Shown here: positions 1 through 9,945 of the stretch, one piece after another | Layout: each line of letters opens with the position of its first letter | Position numbering within the stretch: the stretch's first letter is position 1 | Assembly (NCBI GenBank): GCA_007922305.1 | Contig: ML677365.1 | Span: 18,023,512 to 18,087,511, forward strand | Source of the DNA: Dermatemys mawii | Lineage: Eukaryota; Chordata; Testudines; Dermatemydidae | Reading direction: 5' to 3' | Length of the DNA: 64,000 nt | Notes under the pieces: model-generated | What the model was told of the DNA's origin: nothing | What the model saw: the letters and a program-made list of their open reading frames with translations, nothing else | Database searches by the model: none | Made by a program: the position numbers and the translations under genes

Positions 1-430
1 CAGAGGGACTGATTCTTGCCCCTGCAATATTTAATATTTTTTATCAATGACCTGGAAGAAAACATAAAATCATCACTGGTAAATTTTGAAGATGACACAA
101 AAATTGGCAGAGTGGTAAATAATGAAGGGGACGGGTCACTGATTCAGAGTGATCTAGGTTGCTTGGTAAACTGGGAACAAGCAAACAATATATGTTTTAA
201 TATGGCTAAACGTAAATATATACATCTGGGAAGAAAGCAACAAAGAAGAAAATGTAAGCCATCCTTACAGAATGGGGGGACCCTATCCTGGAAAGCAGTG
301 ACTCTAACGACTGCCAACACAAAATGATTCAATGATTAGAAAACATACCTCTAGTCATAGATTGAACTCCTTGAGTCTATTTAGCTTAACAAAAAGAAGG
401 AAAAGGGGTGACTTGATTACTGCCTATAAG
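1..430 (+). mobile_element. CR1-type LINE fragment (reverse transcriptase C-terminal part and 3' region)
   Basis: An open frame at 16-327 reads like the palm region of a CR1-clade reverse transcriptase: FINDLEE, then FEDDTKIG where the family has FADDTKLG, then a spaced DLGCLVNWE and HLGRK. The first Asp of the catalytic FADD box is preceded by Glu instead of Ala, and the frame is interrupted after about residue 85, so this is a dead copy. Sequence to about 430 (ACTTGATTACTGCCTATAAG and neighbours) resembles the CR1 stretch after the RT domain. The left end lies outside the window. Confidence 0.8.
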
Positions 431-752
431 TACCTACTGGGGAAGAGGAGGTTACTCACCCTGTGCAGTAACTGATGTTCTTTTTGACGAGTGTCCCTAT
501 GGGTGCTCCACTCCAGGTGACTTTAAAGCAGTGTATCTCAAGGAGGTAGGGACTTTGGATTTGGTAGGAATGCAGTAGATAATACAGCTCTGCCTAATCG
601 TGTATCAGAGAGAGGGCCTTGAGTAAGGGCATAATGCTTAGCAAATGTGTGTTCAGAAGTCCAAGTGGCCACTTTACAGATGTCAGACAGAGGAACTTTG
701 CATAGAAAAGCCACGGAGATAGCCACAGATCTAGTGGAATGAGTTCTTATGG
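431..752 (-). mobile_element. DIRS-like retrotransposon fragment with tyrosine-recombinase C-terminus
   Basis: Read on the minus strand, the frame ending at 538 contains THSTRS (an H-x-x-R box), then DICKVATW, then HTFAKHY. This spacing of H-x-x-R, Trp and a terminal Tyr matches the catalytic end of tyrosine recombinases of the kind carried by DIRS elements. The start of the open frame (753-825) is antisense CR1 and not part of it. The flank at 438-535 (GGTTACTCACCCTGTGCAGT and onward) looks like a high-copy interspersed end. Family assignment is by motif only; the upstream recombinase half, RT and RNase H are missing. Confidence 0.6.
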
Positions 753-1000
753 TCTTAAGTTGCAGTGGGGGAGGTTTAGGTTGGATTTTAGGAAAAACTT
801 TGTCACTAGGAGGGTGGTGAAGCACTGGAATGGGTTCATTAGGGAGGTGGTGGAGTCTCCTTCCTTAGAGTTTTTATGGTCAGGCTTGACATAGTCTTGG
901 ATGGGATGATTTAGTTGAGGATTGGTCCTGCTTTGAGCAGGGGGTTGAACTAGATGACCTCCTGAGATCCCTTCCAACCCTGATATTCTATGATTCAATG
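753..1000 (+). mobile_element. CR1 LINE 3' end, 5'-truncated
   Basis: The segment carries the typical CR1 3' region (GGAGGGTGGTGAAGCACTGG, then GACTAGATGACCTCCTGAGR-like sequence, here AACTAGATGACCTCCTGAGA) and ends in ATTCTATGATTCAATGA, the short tandem tail characteristic of CR1. It belongs to a different CR1 subfamily from the fragment at 1-430, so it is probably a separate insertion that landed at the junction of the DIRS-like and Harbinger fragments. Confidence 0.88.
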
Positions 1001-1450
1001 ACTTTGTTTCCAGACTGCAAAATAACCATTGGTGATGTTGAAATCACAATCGTGATCCTGGGAGATCGAGCCTACCCCTTGCTCCCATGGCTCATGAAGC
1101 CATATACGGGCAGACTGGACAACAGTAAGGACCAGTTCAACAATAGGCTGAGCAAGTGCAGAATGGTGGTGGAATGTGCCTTTGGACATTTAAAAGGTTG
1201 CTGGTGTTGTTTGCTTACTAGGTTAGACCTCAGTGAAAGCAATATCCCCATTGTTACTGCTGCCTGCAGTGTGCTCCATAATATCTGTGAAACAAAGGGA
1301 GAAAAGTTTCCACCAGAGTGGGAGGTTGAGGCAGATTGCCGGGCAGCCAATTTTGAGCAGCCAGACATCAGGGCAATAAGAATAGCACATCGAAGGGCTC
1401 TGAATCTCCGTGAGCCATTGAAAACCAGTTTCAGCAATGAGCCAGAGTAA
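1001..1450 (+). pseudogene. Harbinger transposase, C-terminal fragment
   Basis: About 149 residues remain, ending at a natural stop. They align throughout with the end of the transposase at 25949-27174: ILGDRAYPLLPWLMKPYTG here against ILGDPAYPLMPWLMKPYTG there, then VECAFGHLKGCW carrying the third catalytic residue (Glu) of the DDE triad, and AACSVLHNICE near the end. The first two catalytic Asp residues (DGTH and HDAR boxes) are absent because everything upstream of 1001 is replaced by CR1 sequence. This protein would cut and join transposon ends in the nucleus; the fragment cannot. Confidence 0.88.
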
Positions 1451-1546
1451 TGTGATACTTATATGTGTTGTTCGTTACCAAAATGTCCTCTCCATTTCAT
1501 TTTCTCCCCTGCAAACTCCACCCCCACCACCACTGTGCGTTGAATG

Positions 1547-1585
1547 AATAAAGAGCCTTTTCTCCTCAATCTGTTAAGTTTTATT
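1547..1585. promoter_or_regulatory. Convergent poly(A) signals between transposase and Myb-like gene
   Basis: AATAAA at 1547-1552 lies 97 bases after the transposase stop on the + strand. TTTATT at 1580-1585 is AATAAA on the minus strand, 97 bases beyond the Myb-like stop at 1682. The tail-to-tail pair ends two convergent transcription units, and the same layout is seen at 27270-27309 in element 2. Confidence 0.6.
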
Positions 1586-1681
1586 ATGCACAAAACCACA
1601 CAGAGACAATCAGGAAAAACAAGATAACTTGGGACAAAAGGGCTTATAACACTGTATGGGGAGAAACAAGGAAAGCTGGCT

Positions 1682-3708
1682 TCAAGATGCACTGTAGTAA
1701 CAATCAAAGATGTGGGAATGGGTGCCTTCTCGCCCTTGTACCCTCTCCTGGTGTTGAGTACAAGAGATACCAAATTTTCCTCTCCTCCCCCACCTCATAG
1801 GACATTTGGGGAAGGAGGATGTAGAACTGGGTGATGATGGCAGCAGGTATAGCATAGGCTGCAGAGGGACTCTAGCGTCCAACTGCTTTTCTTGAACTTC
1901 AACCAGATGCCTCAGCATGTCTGATTTCTCCTTCATAATCATCAGCATTTCTTCCTGAATGTTCCCTGCATACTCTTGTTCCCTGCACACTCTCCTGTTC
2001 TCCCAGTCCATGTCCAGGTTCTTGGACAGTGTAATCCTCCATGCTCTGAGCTCCATCTTGTCACTCTCAGAGGTGTACATTAACTCATTGAACACATCCT
2101 CCCAAGTCTTCTTTTTCTGCTTTCTAATGCACGAAAGTCTCTGTCCCAGCGTGGAGGACATGCCGACGGACAAGGTTTCAGCTGCAAGGAATACAAAGCA
2201 TGAGGGTAGCATTGACAGTGCATACATCATTTCTGGGGCAAGGTTAATTTTTTAAATAAAAAAACCCACACCTCAATAAATTTCACTGCAAGCCACAAAG
2301 TAATCATAACCACTGGATATTGCAAGAGTCAGTTTGCTGCTCCAGCCATGGTGAGTAAGGCCACGAAGCATGGGCGAGAGGCCTTCTGCTCCTGCTTTTG
2401 TGAAGACATCCTTGGGATCACAGGTTGAAACTTGAGGAAAGCCCCCTTTCCCCTAGCAACATGGATGGTGCTTGATGACAGGCACCAGTTTAAAGTCCCC
2501 CAAATAGTTTGTTTTTTATAAAAGCGACACCAGGTTTGGGGGAAAGGAGATAAACAGGAAGCTGCCACCCCCCGTTTTTTTCCCAATGCTGCTTGCAATA
2601 CACAGTGATCCCTTCCAACCACAACCACATGTTTGGGAAAGCGTGGTTGTGTGCCCCAGATTTCACCAACCAGGGGGCAGATTACTTGTTGAATTGTTTG
2701 CAGTTTAAGGGCTTGCATTTAAAACTTCCCCTGTTTCCTAAAGGTGACCCTGTGAAATATCACTCTTCTTAGGGTAACAGAGGCAGCAAGGAAACAGCTG
2801 CTGCAAGCGTCAGGGTACAGACCTGGTGCTTATGCTGCAATGTTGTGTGCTGCAATGATGCCAGAAGAGTTAATACTGGAGTGACACAGGAAAGTGTCCT
2901 ACTGTGGTGGACAAAATAAGGCAGCCCTTCCCAGAAACCTTCTGTGAAGGATCACAGAGTACCTACATGAAAGCTTCCTAGAGGACTCCATGGAGAATTC
3001 CTGAGCCATCCGCAAAAGACTGTGCACATAAACAGTCTTTTTCAGAGAGCACATAGCTGCGTACCTGGAGTGGCCACCAATACCCACCGCACCTACTTTT
3101 TTGTTCAGATTAAATATAAAAGATAATAGCACGTAATCCTTACAGGTTGATTGGAAATGTGCATCACCAGAGGTGCCTTTCCTGGCCTCACGCTCTGCTG
3201 CCAACGGGTCCTGTGAAGGGATGGTCTCCCGGGTTAAAAACAGTTCTTGGCTGTCGGGGAGAATGGAACCTCCGCTTGCCTGCCTCATATTCTTCTCCTT
3301 CTCCTCACCAACAATGTTCCTGTTGTTGCTCAAGTTCACTGAGGGCTCCTGGGAGGTATCCTGGGAGGTATCCCTAGATCGTTTTGGGGTAGAGGTGGGG
3401 TTGCCACTGAAAATCGCAGGCAATTCCTCATAAAAGTGGCATGTCTGTGGGGCAGAACCAGAATGACTGTTCTCTTCCCTTGTCTTCTGGTTCGCTTGTC
3501 GAAGCTGCTTTATTTTCATGCAGCACTGCTGCGTGTCCCTGATGCAGCCCTTCTCCAACATGCCCCGTGCAATCGTGACATAGATGTCAGCATTGCTTCT
3601 GCCGGGTCGGAGCTCTGCCTGCACAGACTCTTCTCTCCACACAGCAGTAAGATTCACCACTTCCTGTGTACTCCATGCTGGAACGCGTTTGCGGCCTTGA
3701 GTCTCCAT
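1682..3708 (-). CDS. Harbinger Myb/SANT-like DNA-binding protein, two exons, frame open
   Basis: Exon 1 runs 3708-3144 and exon 2 runs 2181-1682 on the minus strand. The start is the Met of METQGRKRVPAW. Exon 1 holds a Myb/SANT-like (MADF/MSANTD-type) domain: VPAWSTQEVVNL, then WREESVQAEL, DTQQCCMKIKQLRQ and CHFYEELPAIF, about residues 5-100, followed by an acidic, Ser/Thr-rich linker with SQELF. The donor is CCT|GTAAGG and the acceptor CTTGCAG|CTG; joining them keeps frame and gives about 354 residues with no internal stop. Exon 2 is basic then helical (WEDVFNEL, MLRHLVEVQEKQ) and ends Pro/Ser-rich. In Harbinger elements this partner binds element ends and helps the transposase reach the nucleus. 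The intact frame contrasts with the broken transposase. The splice sites are predicted by eye. Confidence 0.75.
2348..3031 (+). pseudogene. Decayed copy of Harbinger third frame (ORF3)
   Basis: An ATG at 2348 is followed directly by a consensus donor (ATG|GTGAGT); an acceptor (TTTCCTAAAG|GTG) lies at 2743. From 2744 one frame can be followed to TAA at 3029-3031 with no indel but four in-frame TGA codons (2753, 2882, 2945, 3002). Between them it reads NITLLRVTE, GYRPGAYAAMLCAAM and ALPRNLL then RITEYLHESFLED. These match DISLLQVTE, GFRPGPYAACLCAAM and GLPGNLRRRIASALIETFEE in the frame at 28091-28726. Length is similar (96 against 102 codons including stops). All four stops could be CpG-decayed Arg codons. 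No function is known to me. Confidence 0.65.
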
Positions 3709-4108
3709 GATCAGTTGTTCTGGCATGCTCTCCATGCAGATCAAATGGAAAATCAAAATTCAAAAATTCCCAGGGCTTTATTAGGGGAGCAAGCGGCTGT
3801 TTCCTGTGAATCTGGCTGATGTACAGTGGAGTTGAAAGTGCTCTCCAGAGCAGCCACAGCGGAGCACAGTGGGACACCTCCTGGAGGTCAATTCATTCAA
3901 ATTACACAACACAGTGTCTACACTATCCCCATGTCAAGCCACAGATGTCAAATCAAGTGCTGCACCTCTCACGGAGGTGGAGTACAGAAGTCAACTTTAC
4001 AGACCACTTAGGTTGGCAGAAGGGACTCCGTAGTGTAGACACCTACGTTATTAAATCGACTTAACGTGGCTTAAGTTGACCAAAGTTTGTAGTGTAGACC
4101 AGCCCTTA

Positions 4109-4837
4109 GATGCAATGTGGGATAGTATTACAGCGAAGGAAACTGCACAGCCTGCACTAGCAGTGAGATTCCTCACTGCCCTCTGCAATCACTGGGACCT
4201 GGGCTCAGAATGTGGGGTGGCAATAGAGTGGTAGGTGGCAGCACAGAAGTGGCAGCAGAGTGAACAATGGCACAGTGGCCAATGGCGGCAGAGTAAACAA
4301 TGGTGCAATGGGCAACAGCAGCAGAGTGAACAATGGTGGCAGTGGCAGCGATGGCAGAGTGAACGACTGAGTGTGCAGAGGAGGGACCAGGGCGTGATGT
4401 GCTAAAGGAATATTCATTCATTGGACTTTCCCACCACAACGTGGTAAACTTATGCAAAAGACACTGCCCAATGCACTCTGGGGTGGTGGTTGATCATGAT
4501 TATACGCTTTTGAATCATGGTTGTGGTGTTTCCCAAATTAATGCCAGGTCCTTTCCCCTTTTTAATAGAAATTTTCTTTGCTATACACAGACTCAGTGCT
4601 GGTGAGAGGGAAAGTATTGCATCTTAGAGGTGCCCAGTGGTGGTGTTACATTTTCTCAGATTAGTGAGTGAGGTCTCAAGCCAGTTCTGTGTTGTATTGT
4701 TCAGAGGATCCCCTAGATATTGAGCCCGGCCCTTGTTGCTGTTGCTGTTGACTCCACCTATGCATGATTTCTCCTGTCTGAACCTCGCCTGTTCTTGCTG
4801 CAGCTTGTCTCTACTGCCTTCTTTAGTCTATCTAGCA
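4109..4837. other. No gene; unclassified sequence with a minisatellite
   Basis: Apart from the 33-bp tandem repeat at 4251-4364 and a short TTGCTG run near 4736-4750, I recognise nothing here on either strand. Confidence 0.5.
4251..4364. repeat. Minisatellite, about 33-36 bp unit
   Basis: Roughly three and a half units start with GGCAGCAGAGTGAACAATGG-like sequence (GGCGGCAGAGTAAACAATGG in the second) and repeat every 33, 33 and 36 bases. The unit length is a multiple of three, so a long antisense frame appears, but its composition (AHCTIVHSAA repeats) shows it is an artefact of the repeat. Confidence 0.8.
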
Positions 4838-5434
4838 CAGGGCTGGGCAAACTTTTTGGCCCGAGGGCCACATCGGGGTTGCAAAATTGTATGGAGGGCT
4901 GGGTAAGGAAGGCTGTGCCTCCCCAAACAGCCTGGCTCTACCCCCTATCTGACTCCATCCTACTTCCCATCCACTGACTGTTCCCCTCAGAACCATCCAC
5001 TCATCCAAACCCCCTGCTCCTTTCCCCTGACCGCCCCCTCCAGAGACCCCTCACTCTAACTGCCCCCCCCTAAACCTACCCCCTACCAACTCCCCCACTC
5101 CCTGTCCTGACTGCCCTGACCCCAATCCACATCCCCGCCCCCGACAGGCTCCTGGGACTCCCTGTCCCTTATCCAACTCCCTGGCCCCCTTACCACACCA
5201 CTCATAGCAGCATGTCTGGCGGCCCAGACAGAGCCAGAAATGCTACCCTGCTCTCCCGGAGGAGCGCGCAGCCCCATGCCCGGGAGCACTGCCTGTGTAG
5301 CACACTGATGCTCCAGGGGAGGGGGGAAAAACGGGAAGGGTCAGGGACAGCCTCCCTGGCTGGGAGCTCAAGGGCCACACAGAACAGTCTCACAGGCTAG
5401 ATGTAGCCCGCGGGCCGTAGTTTGCCCACCCCTG
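4838..5434. mobile_element. Non-autonomous hAT element with 8-bp target duplication
   Basis: The left terminus CAGGGCTGGGCAAACTTTTT and the right terminus (reverse complement CAGGGGTGGGCAAACTACGG) form inverted repeats starting CAGGG, as in hAT elements. Flanks are ATCTAGCA (4830-4837) and GTCTAGCA (5435-5442), an 8-bp duplication with one mismatch. The interior is C-rich, has no transposase frame, and retains GGCCCGAGGGCCACATC-type and CGCGGGCC palindromic subterminal sequence. Confidence 0.9.
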
Positions 5435-5442
5435 GTCTAGCA

Positions 5443-6490
5443 TAACACATGTAAGTATTTTACCTGGGATAGACAGCAAGTGAACACCCTTCAAGTTTTT
5501 GCACTGACTGAGATCTCCTTTCTTTGGCAGCAGCTTCACTATATGACCATTTTCGCACTTGTTTGGTATTTTTTCTTCTTCCTGTATCTTTTATAAAAGG
5601 CTTTTCAAAATGCCCACTGTATTCTTTGAGTCTATTTGAAGAGCTTTCACTGAGATGTTGTCCAGACATGGTGCCTTTCCACTCTTTAGCTGATTGATTG
5701 CCATCTCCATTTCTACTCTAGTAACTAGTCTCAGTCTGATGTCTAGACCTTCTTCTTCCTCTATATCCGGAGCGGGGAGAGGGGTTGACCATCAGCTCAC
5801 AATTTGGTGGCTGACTAAAGTATTGCCTCCATATATTTAATTGCTCTGATGTCTTCATTGCTAAATTGTCCCAGTTATCTTGACTGGCTGGTGTTTGTTC
5901 TTCCTGTCTAGTGGAGTTATAGAGTGTCTCCATGTCATTTTGTGCCGCAGCAACCAGTTTATCTGTTGCCATTTTGTCTGTAAAATCTCATTTATCTTTC
6001 CTGGCCCTTTTTTTGACCTCCTTGTTCTTTGCAGCATACTTCTGCTGGAATCATGGTTTCTGTGTTCTCATTCCTGCTTGATTTAATTTCAGTTTTATTC
6101 TATATCTTTCTTCTATTTTCTGCCATATAGCCTCGTGCAACCATTCATTATGGTGTTTCTTCCTGAATCACAGCATTTCTTCACAGGTTTTGGTGAAAGT
6201 TTCTTTTATGTGTTTCCAGAATTGGAGGGAGAGGTAAAATAAGACCCTTTAGCTGACTCTTAATTTCATATACTTGTTTAGCACTTCTAATCTTTCTTCC
6301 TAAGTTCCACCTCCAGATCACTAATAATTGTTGTTGCTCTTGTCCGAGCTCACACCAGTTCATCTCTTTCCTTCTGGTTTTGTGATGTCCACAACTGAAC
6401 GTGATGCTCGAGGTCAAGGGTTCTCACAGCAAATTTTTTGGTGGTCTCAGCGTGCAACCATCAACTCTTGCTGGTGGCTGCACCAATACT
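5443..6490 (-). mobile_element. LINE reverse-transcriptase remnant, antisense
   Basis: Minus-strand frames, broken by stops and shifts, can be strung together in the order of a non-LTR retrotransposon ORF2. First comes a pre-RT stretch (TCEEMLGFRKKHHNEWLHE near 6180-6130), then EVKKGPGKINEIL, then a linker with METLYNSTRQ and TSEQLNIWRQYFSQ (5940-5800). RT motifs follow: SGKAP, KIQEEEKIPNK and LPKKE. The pattern resembles RTE-like elements, but I cannot fix the clade. The catalytic YADD region is not present. Confidence 0.65.
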
Positions 6491-6600
6491 TAATTAACTG
6501 TGGGAAAAACAAATAAATATGCACATATACATGTCCAAATCGTGGCAATTAATATATGTAGGTTTTTGTTTTGTGGAATAATAAATATAATAAAAATAAT

Positions 6601-6790
6601 GCTGTGAAAAGTGATGTTTGTATGTTTGTTAATATCACTTTTCACAGCACACTTAGTAGCTAGCTGGGAGGCTGTGATAAGTGATATTAACAAACATACA
6701 AGTATCATTTACCCAGTCTCCCAGCAAGCTAATAAGTCTGTTGTGAAAAGTGAACTTGCATGTTTGTTAATATCACTTTTCTCAGGAAGT
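6601..6790. repeat. Cluster of palindromic modules
   Basis: A 15-bp perfect hairpin (GCTGTGAAAAGTGAT at 6601-6615 against 6634-6648, 18-base loop) is followed by an inverted copy: the arm near 6618-6648 (TGTATGTTTGTTAATATCAC and onward) recurs in reverse complement at 6671-6701 with one mismatch. A third, diverged copy in the first orientation lies at 6740-6782. The three copies alternate in orientation. No terminal duplication was found. Confidence 0.8.
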
Positions 6791-6810
6791 CCTAGGACAA
6801 ATTAAGCCCT

Positions 6811-7462
6811 GGATGGGGGAATCAGAAGGGGAGGCAGCGAGGCCCCGGAGAGATGGGGGGATGGATGCAAGGCTGGGGAAAGCAGTGGGGGCCTGGGGTG
6901 ATGGGAGATGGTGGTGGTGAGCCTGCATGGCTGGAGCTGGGGGTCAGCGTCCACTGCTGCATGGTCAGAGCTGAGGGCTGTGCAGTTGAAGCCAGGAATC
7001 AGAGCCCACTGCCACACAGTGGGGGCAGGGGGCAGCACCCAGGACTAGCTCCTGCAGCCATACAGCTGGAACCCGGGACCAGAAATCAGCTAAGTAATAA
7101 TCAATACTATCATATGCATATGATACATAGCACACTCATGCACTCACACACACACACAAACACACTCCGTCTTGCTGTTGTTACCAACTGGCTGCTCCCC
7201 TTAACTGCACTGGCCAGGTGAGTTAGATGGGGGAGGGATGGAGCCAGGTTTCTGCTGATCCGGATCAATGCTCCGATGTAGACAAGATGAGACCGGGGTC
7301 CTCTGCCAGGCACCTCACTTATATAGCAGCTTCTCTCTCATGCAGATCTGTTCCAGATCCAAAATCTGGGTCTCTGTGTCCATTGGTCCTTCAGGCTGCT
7401 TTTTCTCTGGGTGTTGTCCCAATGCTGCAGAGAGGGTGTTCCCAGAAGAAGGTGCTGGCTGC

Positions 7463-7464
<2 letters not shown>
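6811..7464. other. G-rich unclassified repeat, then unrecognised sequence
   Basis: 6840-7080 is G-rich with loosely repeated GGAGCTGGGGGTCAG and CCCACTGC modules, suggesting an old tandem or dispersed repeat. 7148-7166 is a short AC run. 7200-7460 contains TTATATAG near 7319 and could be an LTR, but no paired ends are visible. Confidence 0.35.

Positions 7465-7506
<42 letters not shown>
7465..7506. repeat. (AC)21 microsatellite
   Basis: An uninterrupted dinucleotide run of 42 bases. Open frames that cross it (Thr-His repeats) are artefacts. Confidence 0.97.
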
Positions 7507-7508
<2 letters not shown>

Positions 7509-8189
7509 CTGAGGCTGTCAATATGTATGATCTTCCTTAGTCAGCCCACGTGACACTTTTGATTGTCCTTGCCTCTGACTCCATTCCCCTCTTCAACTGT
7601 TGCAGCTCTCTGGAGGTTCCTGCCTTCCACGCCTTGCTCATTCACACCTCATTCATTCAACAGGGCAATTGATTACAAAGTGGGGGGAAGATTTTATTCT
7701 ACTCCTAGCAAAGAGACATTTTTTTTCTACCTTAATTATCCTATCTTAGGGGCTATAACATATTACCAAAGTTTAACAGAGTTTCTAACACAAGGTTATA
7801 TGAAATGTTAACACAAAAGTCATATAAAAATTACACAAAATACAGAGATTTATCTACATAGGTATCATTTTTTAAAGTGGTACTGTAAAAAACATACTAT
7901 TAAGATGATTTGCCCAATCACTACTTTGGTGCCTTTATTTGCTTAAATTTCCCCCTTCTATTTCTCTGTTTCTGTGCTTGTTTTCTAGATCTTCCATGCA
8001 GGAACCTTGCCCTTATTTTTGCACAGTACACAGTACATTGTATGTGCTACCAGAAATAACTCTGCATTATAGTAATAAATGACTATCCACTCTCTCCCCT
8101 TGCTCTATTTCAGTCTTATGAAGAGGCTGAAGGCTCTGTCATTGACCTGCATCTTTTTCTTCTCTTAGATGTTTCTTTGATTGTTGTCC
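7507..8189. other. No recognisable feature
   Basis: AT-rich sequence without a convincing frame, repeat end or RNA gene on either strand. Confidence 0.5.
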
Positions 8190-8876
8190 AAGGTTGAAAC
8201 ACTTTTATGTGGATGACACACAACTCTGCACCTCCTCTTACCTCTGTTAGCTCTTGGCTAAACCACAACTTCCTATTACTAAAGACTAAAATCTTTGCTA
8301 TCCATGACTGAGTCCAATGTTACTTTCTTCAACTCAGACCTTAACTTTCTTCCCACAATTGGTCAAAAATAATGTGTTTTTAAAGTTCATAAAAAAATGT
8401 GCCCCTGTGTTTTGTCAAATATTTTTGAATTTTTATTTTTATTTTTTTTACCAGCTCTATTGGTTTCCAAGGCCAGCAATGGTGAAGTCATCTTTCACTC
8501 CAAAGCCCCCTTTTCTTCCAACATTTTCAAGTTACTTTCTTGATTCTAGCTTTGCTGAAATTTATTTCCATGCCTTCTCCTGTCCACTTCATATTCTAAT
8601 TATTGAAATTCACTCTTTTGTGAGGCTGTCCTAAACCCTTAGGGGGTTTGTCCATGGTCTCTGATTTCAAATACACCTTTTCACTCAACTTCTGCTATAC
8701 TTTTCCCCTCCTTTGTCTCACTTTTTGTGGGGAATTGCTCTTTGGCTCATGTTGTCCCATCTGTCTGGAACTCTCTCCCCCATGCTGAATCTTTCATGTT
8801 GCTTTCTATTCTCAAATTGCAGCATCAAATCTTTTGTTTCTTTGCAGGTTATGGTGGACTTTTTCTATAAACTGAA
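8190..8876 (+). mobile_element. L2-like LINE remnant
   Basis: Fragments of a reverse transcriptase survive: FYVDDTQLCTSS (RT box, family YADDTQLY) at about 8200-8240, then FLLLKTKIFAIHD (family FLxLNxDKTEVLLI) at 8268-8308. After about 400 degenerate bases the C-terminal HVVPSVWNSLP motif appears near 8748-8780, split between frames. The copy is old and inactive; clade is inferred from these motifs only. Confidence 0.55.
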
Positions 8877-8889
8877 TTGTGATATACAG

Positions 8890-9932
8890 GTTTCAGAGTA
8901 GCAGCCGTGTTAGTCTGTATCCGTAAAAAGAACAGGAATATTTGTGGCACCTTAGAGACTAACAAATTTATTTCAGCATAAGTTTTCATAGGCTATAGCC
9001 CACTTCATCGGATGCATAGAATGGAACACACAGTAGTAAGAGATATATATACACTGTGACAAAGCTCCAAGTCTGTACTTGTGGGTCCTGCGCTTCCTGG
9101 CAGATTTAGGGGCCTCAGAAACTCATCTAGGCCCCAGAGTGACCTCCCTTTCTCAGTATAATTGGCAAGAGTCACCGCCTAGTGAGTTACCTTCATCACA
9201 GGCCAGTATGGAAGATGGAAAAGGGGGGAGCCCGGGCCCGCCCTCTACTCCGGACTCCAGCCCAGGGACCCTAATGGTATCAGCTAAGATGGCTGACCTT
9301 TTAGGCACAAAACACAATACAATTCCCTGGGCTACTTCCCCACAGCAGTCCCCGCTTCTTCAAACTCCACTTCACCCTTACCTCAGGGCCTCCTTCCTTC
9401 TGTATGATATGTTGTCCAACACTCAGTCTCACCAACAGCATAACTTCCTTCCACAGCTCCTGACACCCACAGCCCACCTGACTAACTGGGAGGTTTTTAT
9501 CTGGTTTCAGCCAGTCCCTGATTGGCTTCAGGTGTCCCAATTAGGCTAGCTGTTTCTACTCCTTTCTAGAAGGTTCTTAATTGGCCCCAGGTGTCTTGAT
9601 TGGCCTGGAGTAGCCTTTGTTTGGCTATCCAGGGAACAGGGACCTGCACATCCTCAGACTAATATACCTGCCTTCCAGCACTCTCCTATATCCTTCTGGT
9701 CTGACTCCGTCACAACACACAGAAAACATGAAAAGGTGGAAGTTGCAATACCAATTCTAAGTGACTATTTAATTTAGATGAGCTATTATCAGCAGTAGGA
9801 AAAAAAAACTTTCTTGTCAACTCTCTGATATAGGCCATCTTGATTATCACTACAAAAGGTTTTTTTTCTTAACTTCCACCTTTTCATGTTTTCTGTGTTA
9901 GTCTCTAAGGTGCCACAAATACTCCTGTTCTT
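8890..9932. mobile_element. Penelope-like element copy with inverted ends and 13-bp target duplication
   Basis: The two ends are inverted copies of one PLE terminus: GTGGCACCTTAGAGACTAAC at 8944-8963 against its reverse complement near 9896-9915. The internal arms CACAGAAAACATGAAAAGG (about 9718) and its complement (about 9880-9898) also pair. TTGTGATATACAG at 8877-8889 is repeated at 9933-9945, a perfect 13-bp duplication. The left arm holds a decayed ribozyme-like core at 8976-9016. A solo LTR (9055-9714) is nested inside. No coding frame survives. Confidence 0.85.
9055..9714. mobile_element. Solo LTR nested in a Penelope-like element
   Basis: The segment starts TGTGACAAAGC and ends CTCCGTCACA, and is flanked by ACAC on both sides (9051-9054 and 9715-9718). 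Removing it with one ACAC restores sequence resembling the uninterrupted PLE near 44955 (ATACACACAGAAA). That proves it is an insertion. The superfamily is not determined; a 4-bp duplication fits several LTR families. The 157-codon frame inside is not a gene. Confidence 0.75.
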
Positions 9933-9945
9933 TTGTGATATACAG

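Larger units (their letters stand above)
1001..4105. mobile_element. PIF/Harbinger DNA transposon, left-truncated (element 1)
   Basis: Three genes of one Harbinger element survive in order: transposase C-terminus (+, 1001-1450), Myb/SANT-like gene (-, exons 3708-3144 and 2181-1682) and a decayed small frame (+, 2348-3031). The right end reads AGTGTAGACCAGCCC, a terminal-repeat type common in this family, followed by TTA at 4106-4108, a plausible 3-bp target duplication. The left terminus and the transposase N-terminus are lost where CR1 and DIRS-like sequence now abut. The gene order matches the more complete element at 25579-30019, but nucleotide identity is low, so this is a different and older subfamily. 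Confidence 0.85.

Noticed and set aside
4173..4457. Antisense frames with AHCTIVHSAA-type repeats
   Set aside because: Translation of a 33-bp minisatellite; no start context or homologous domain.
7227..7553. Frame with Thr-His repeats
   Set aside because: It runs through the AC microsatellite.
9079..9549. 156-codon + frame
   Set aside because: It lies inside the solo LTR, starts and ends without signals, and shows no domain.
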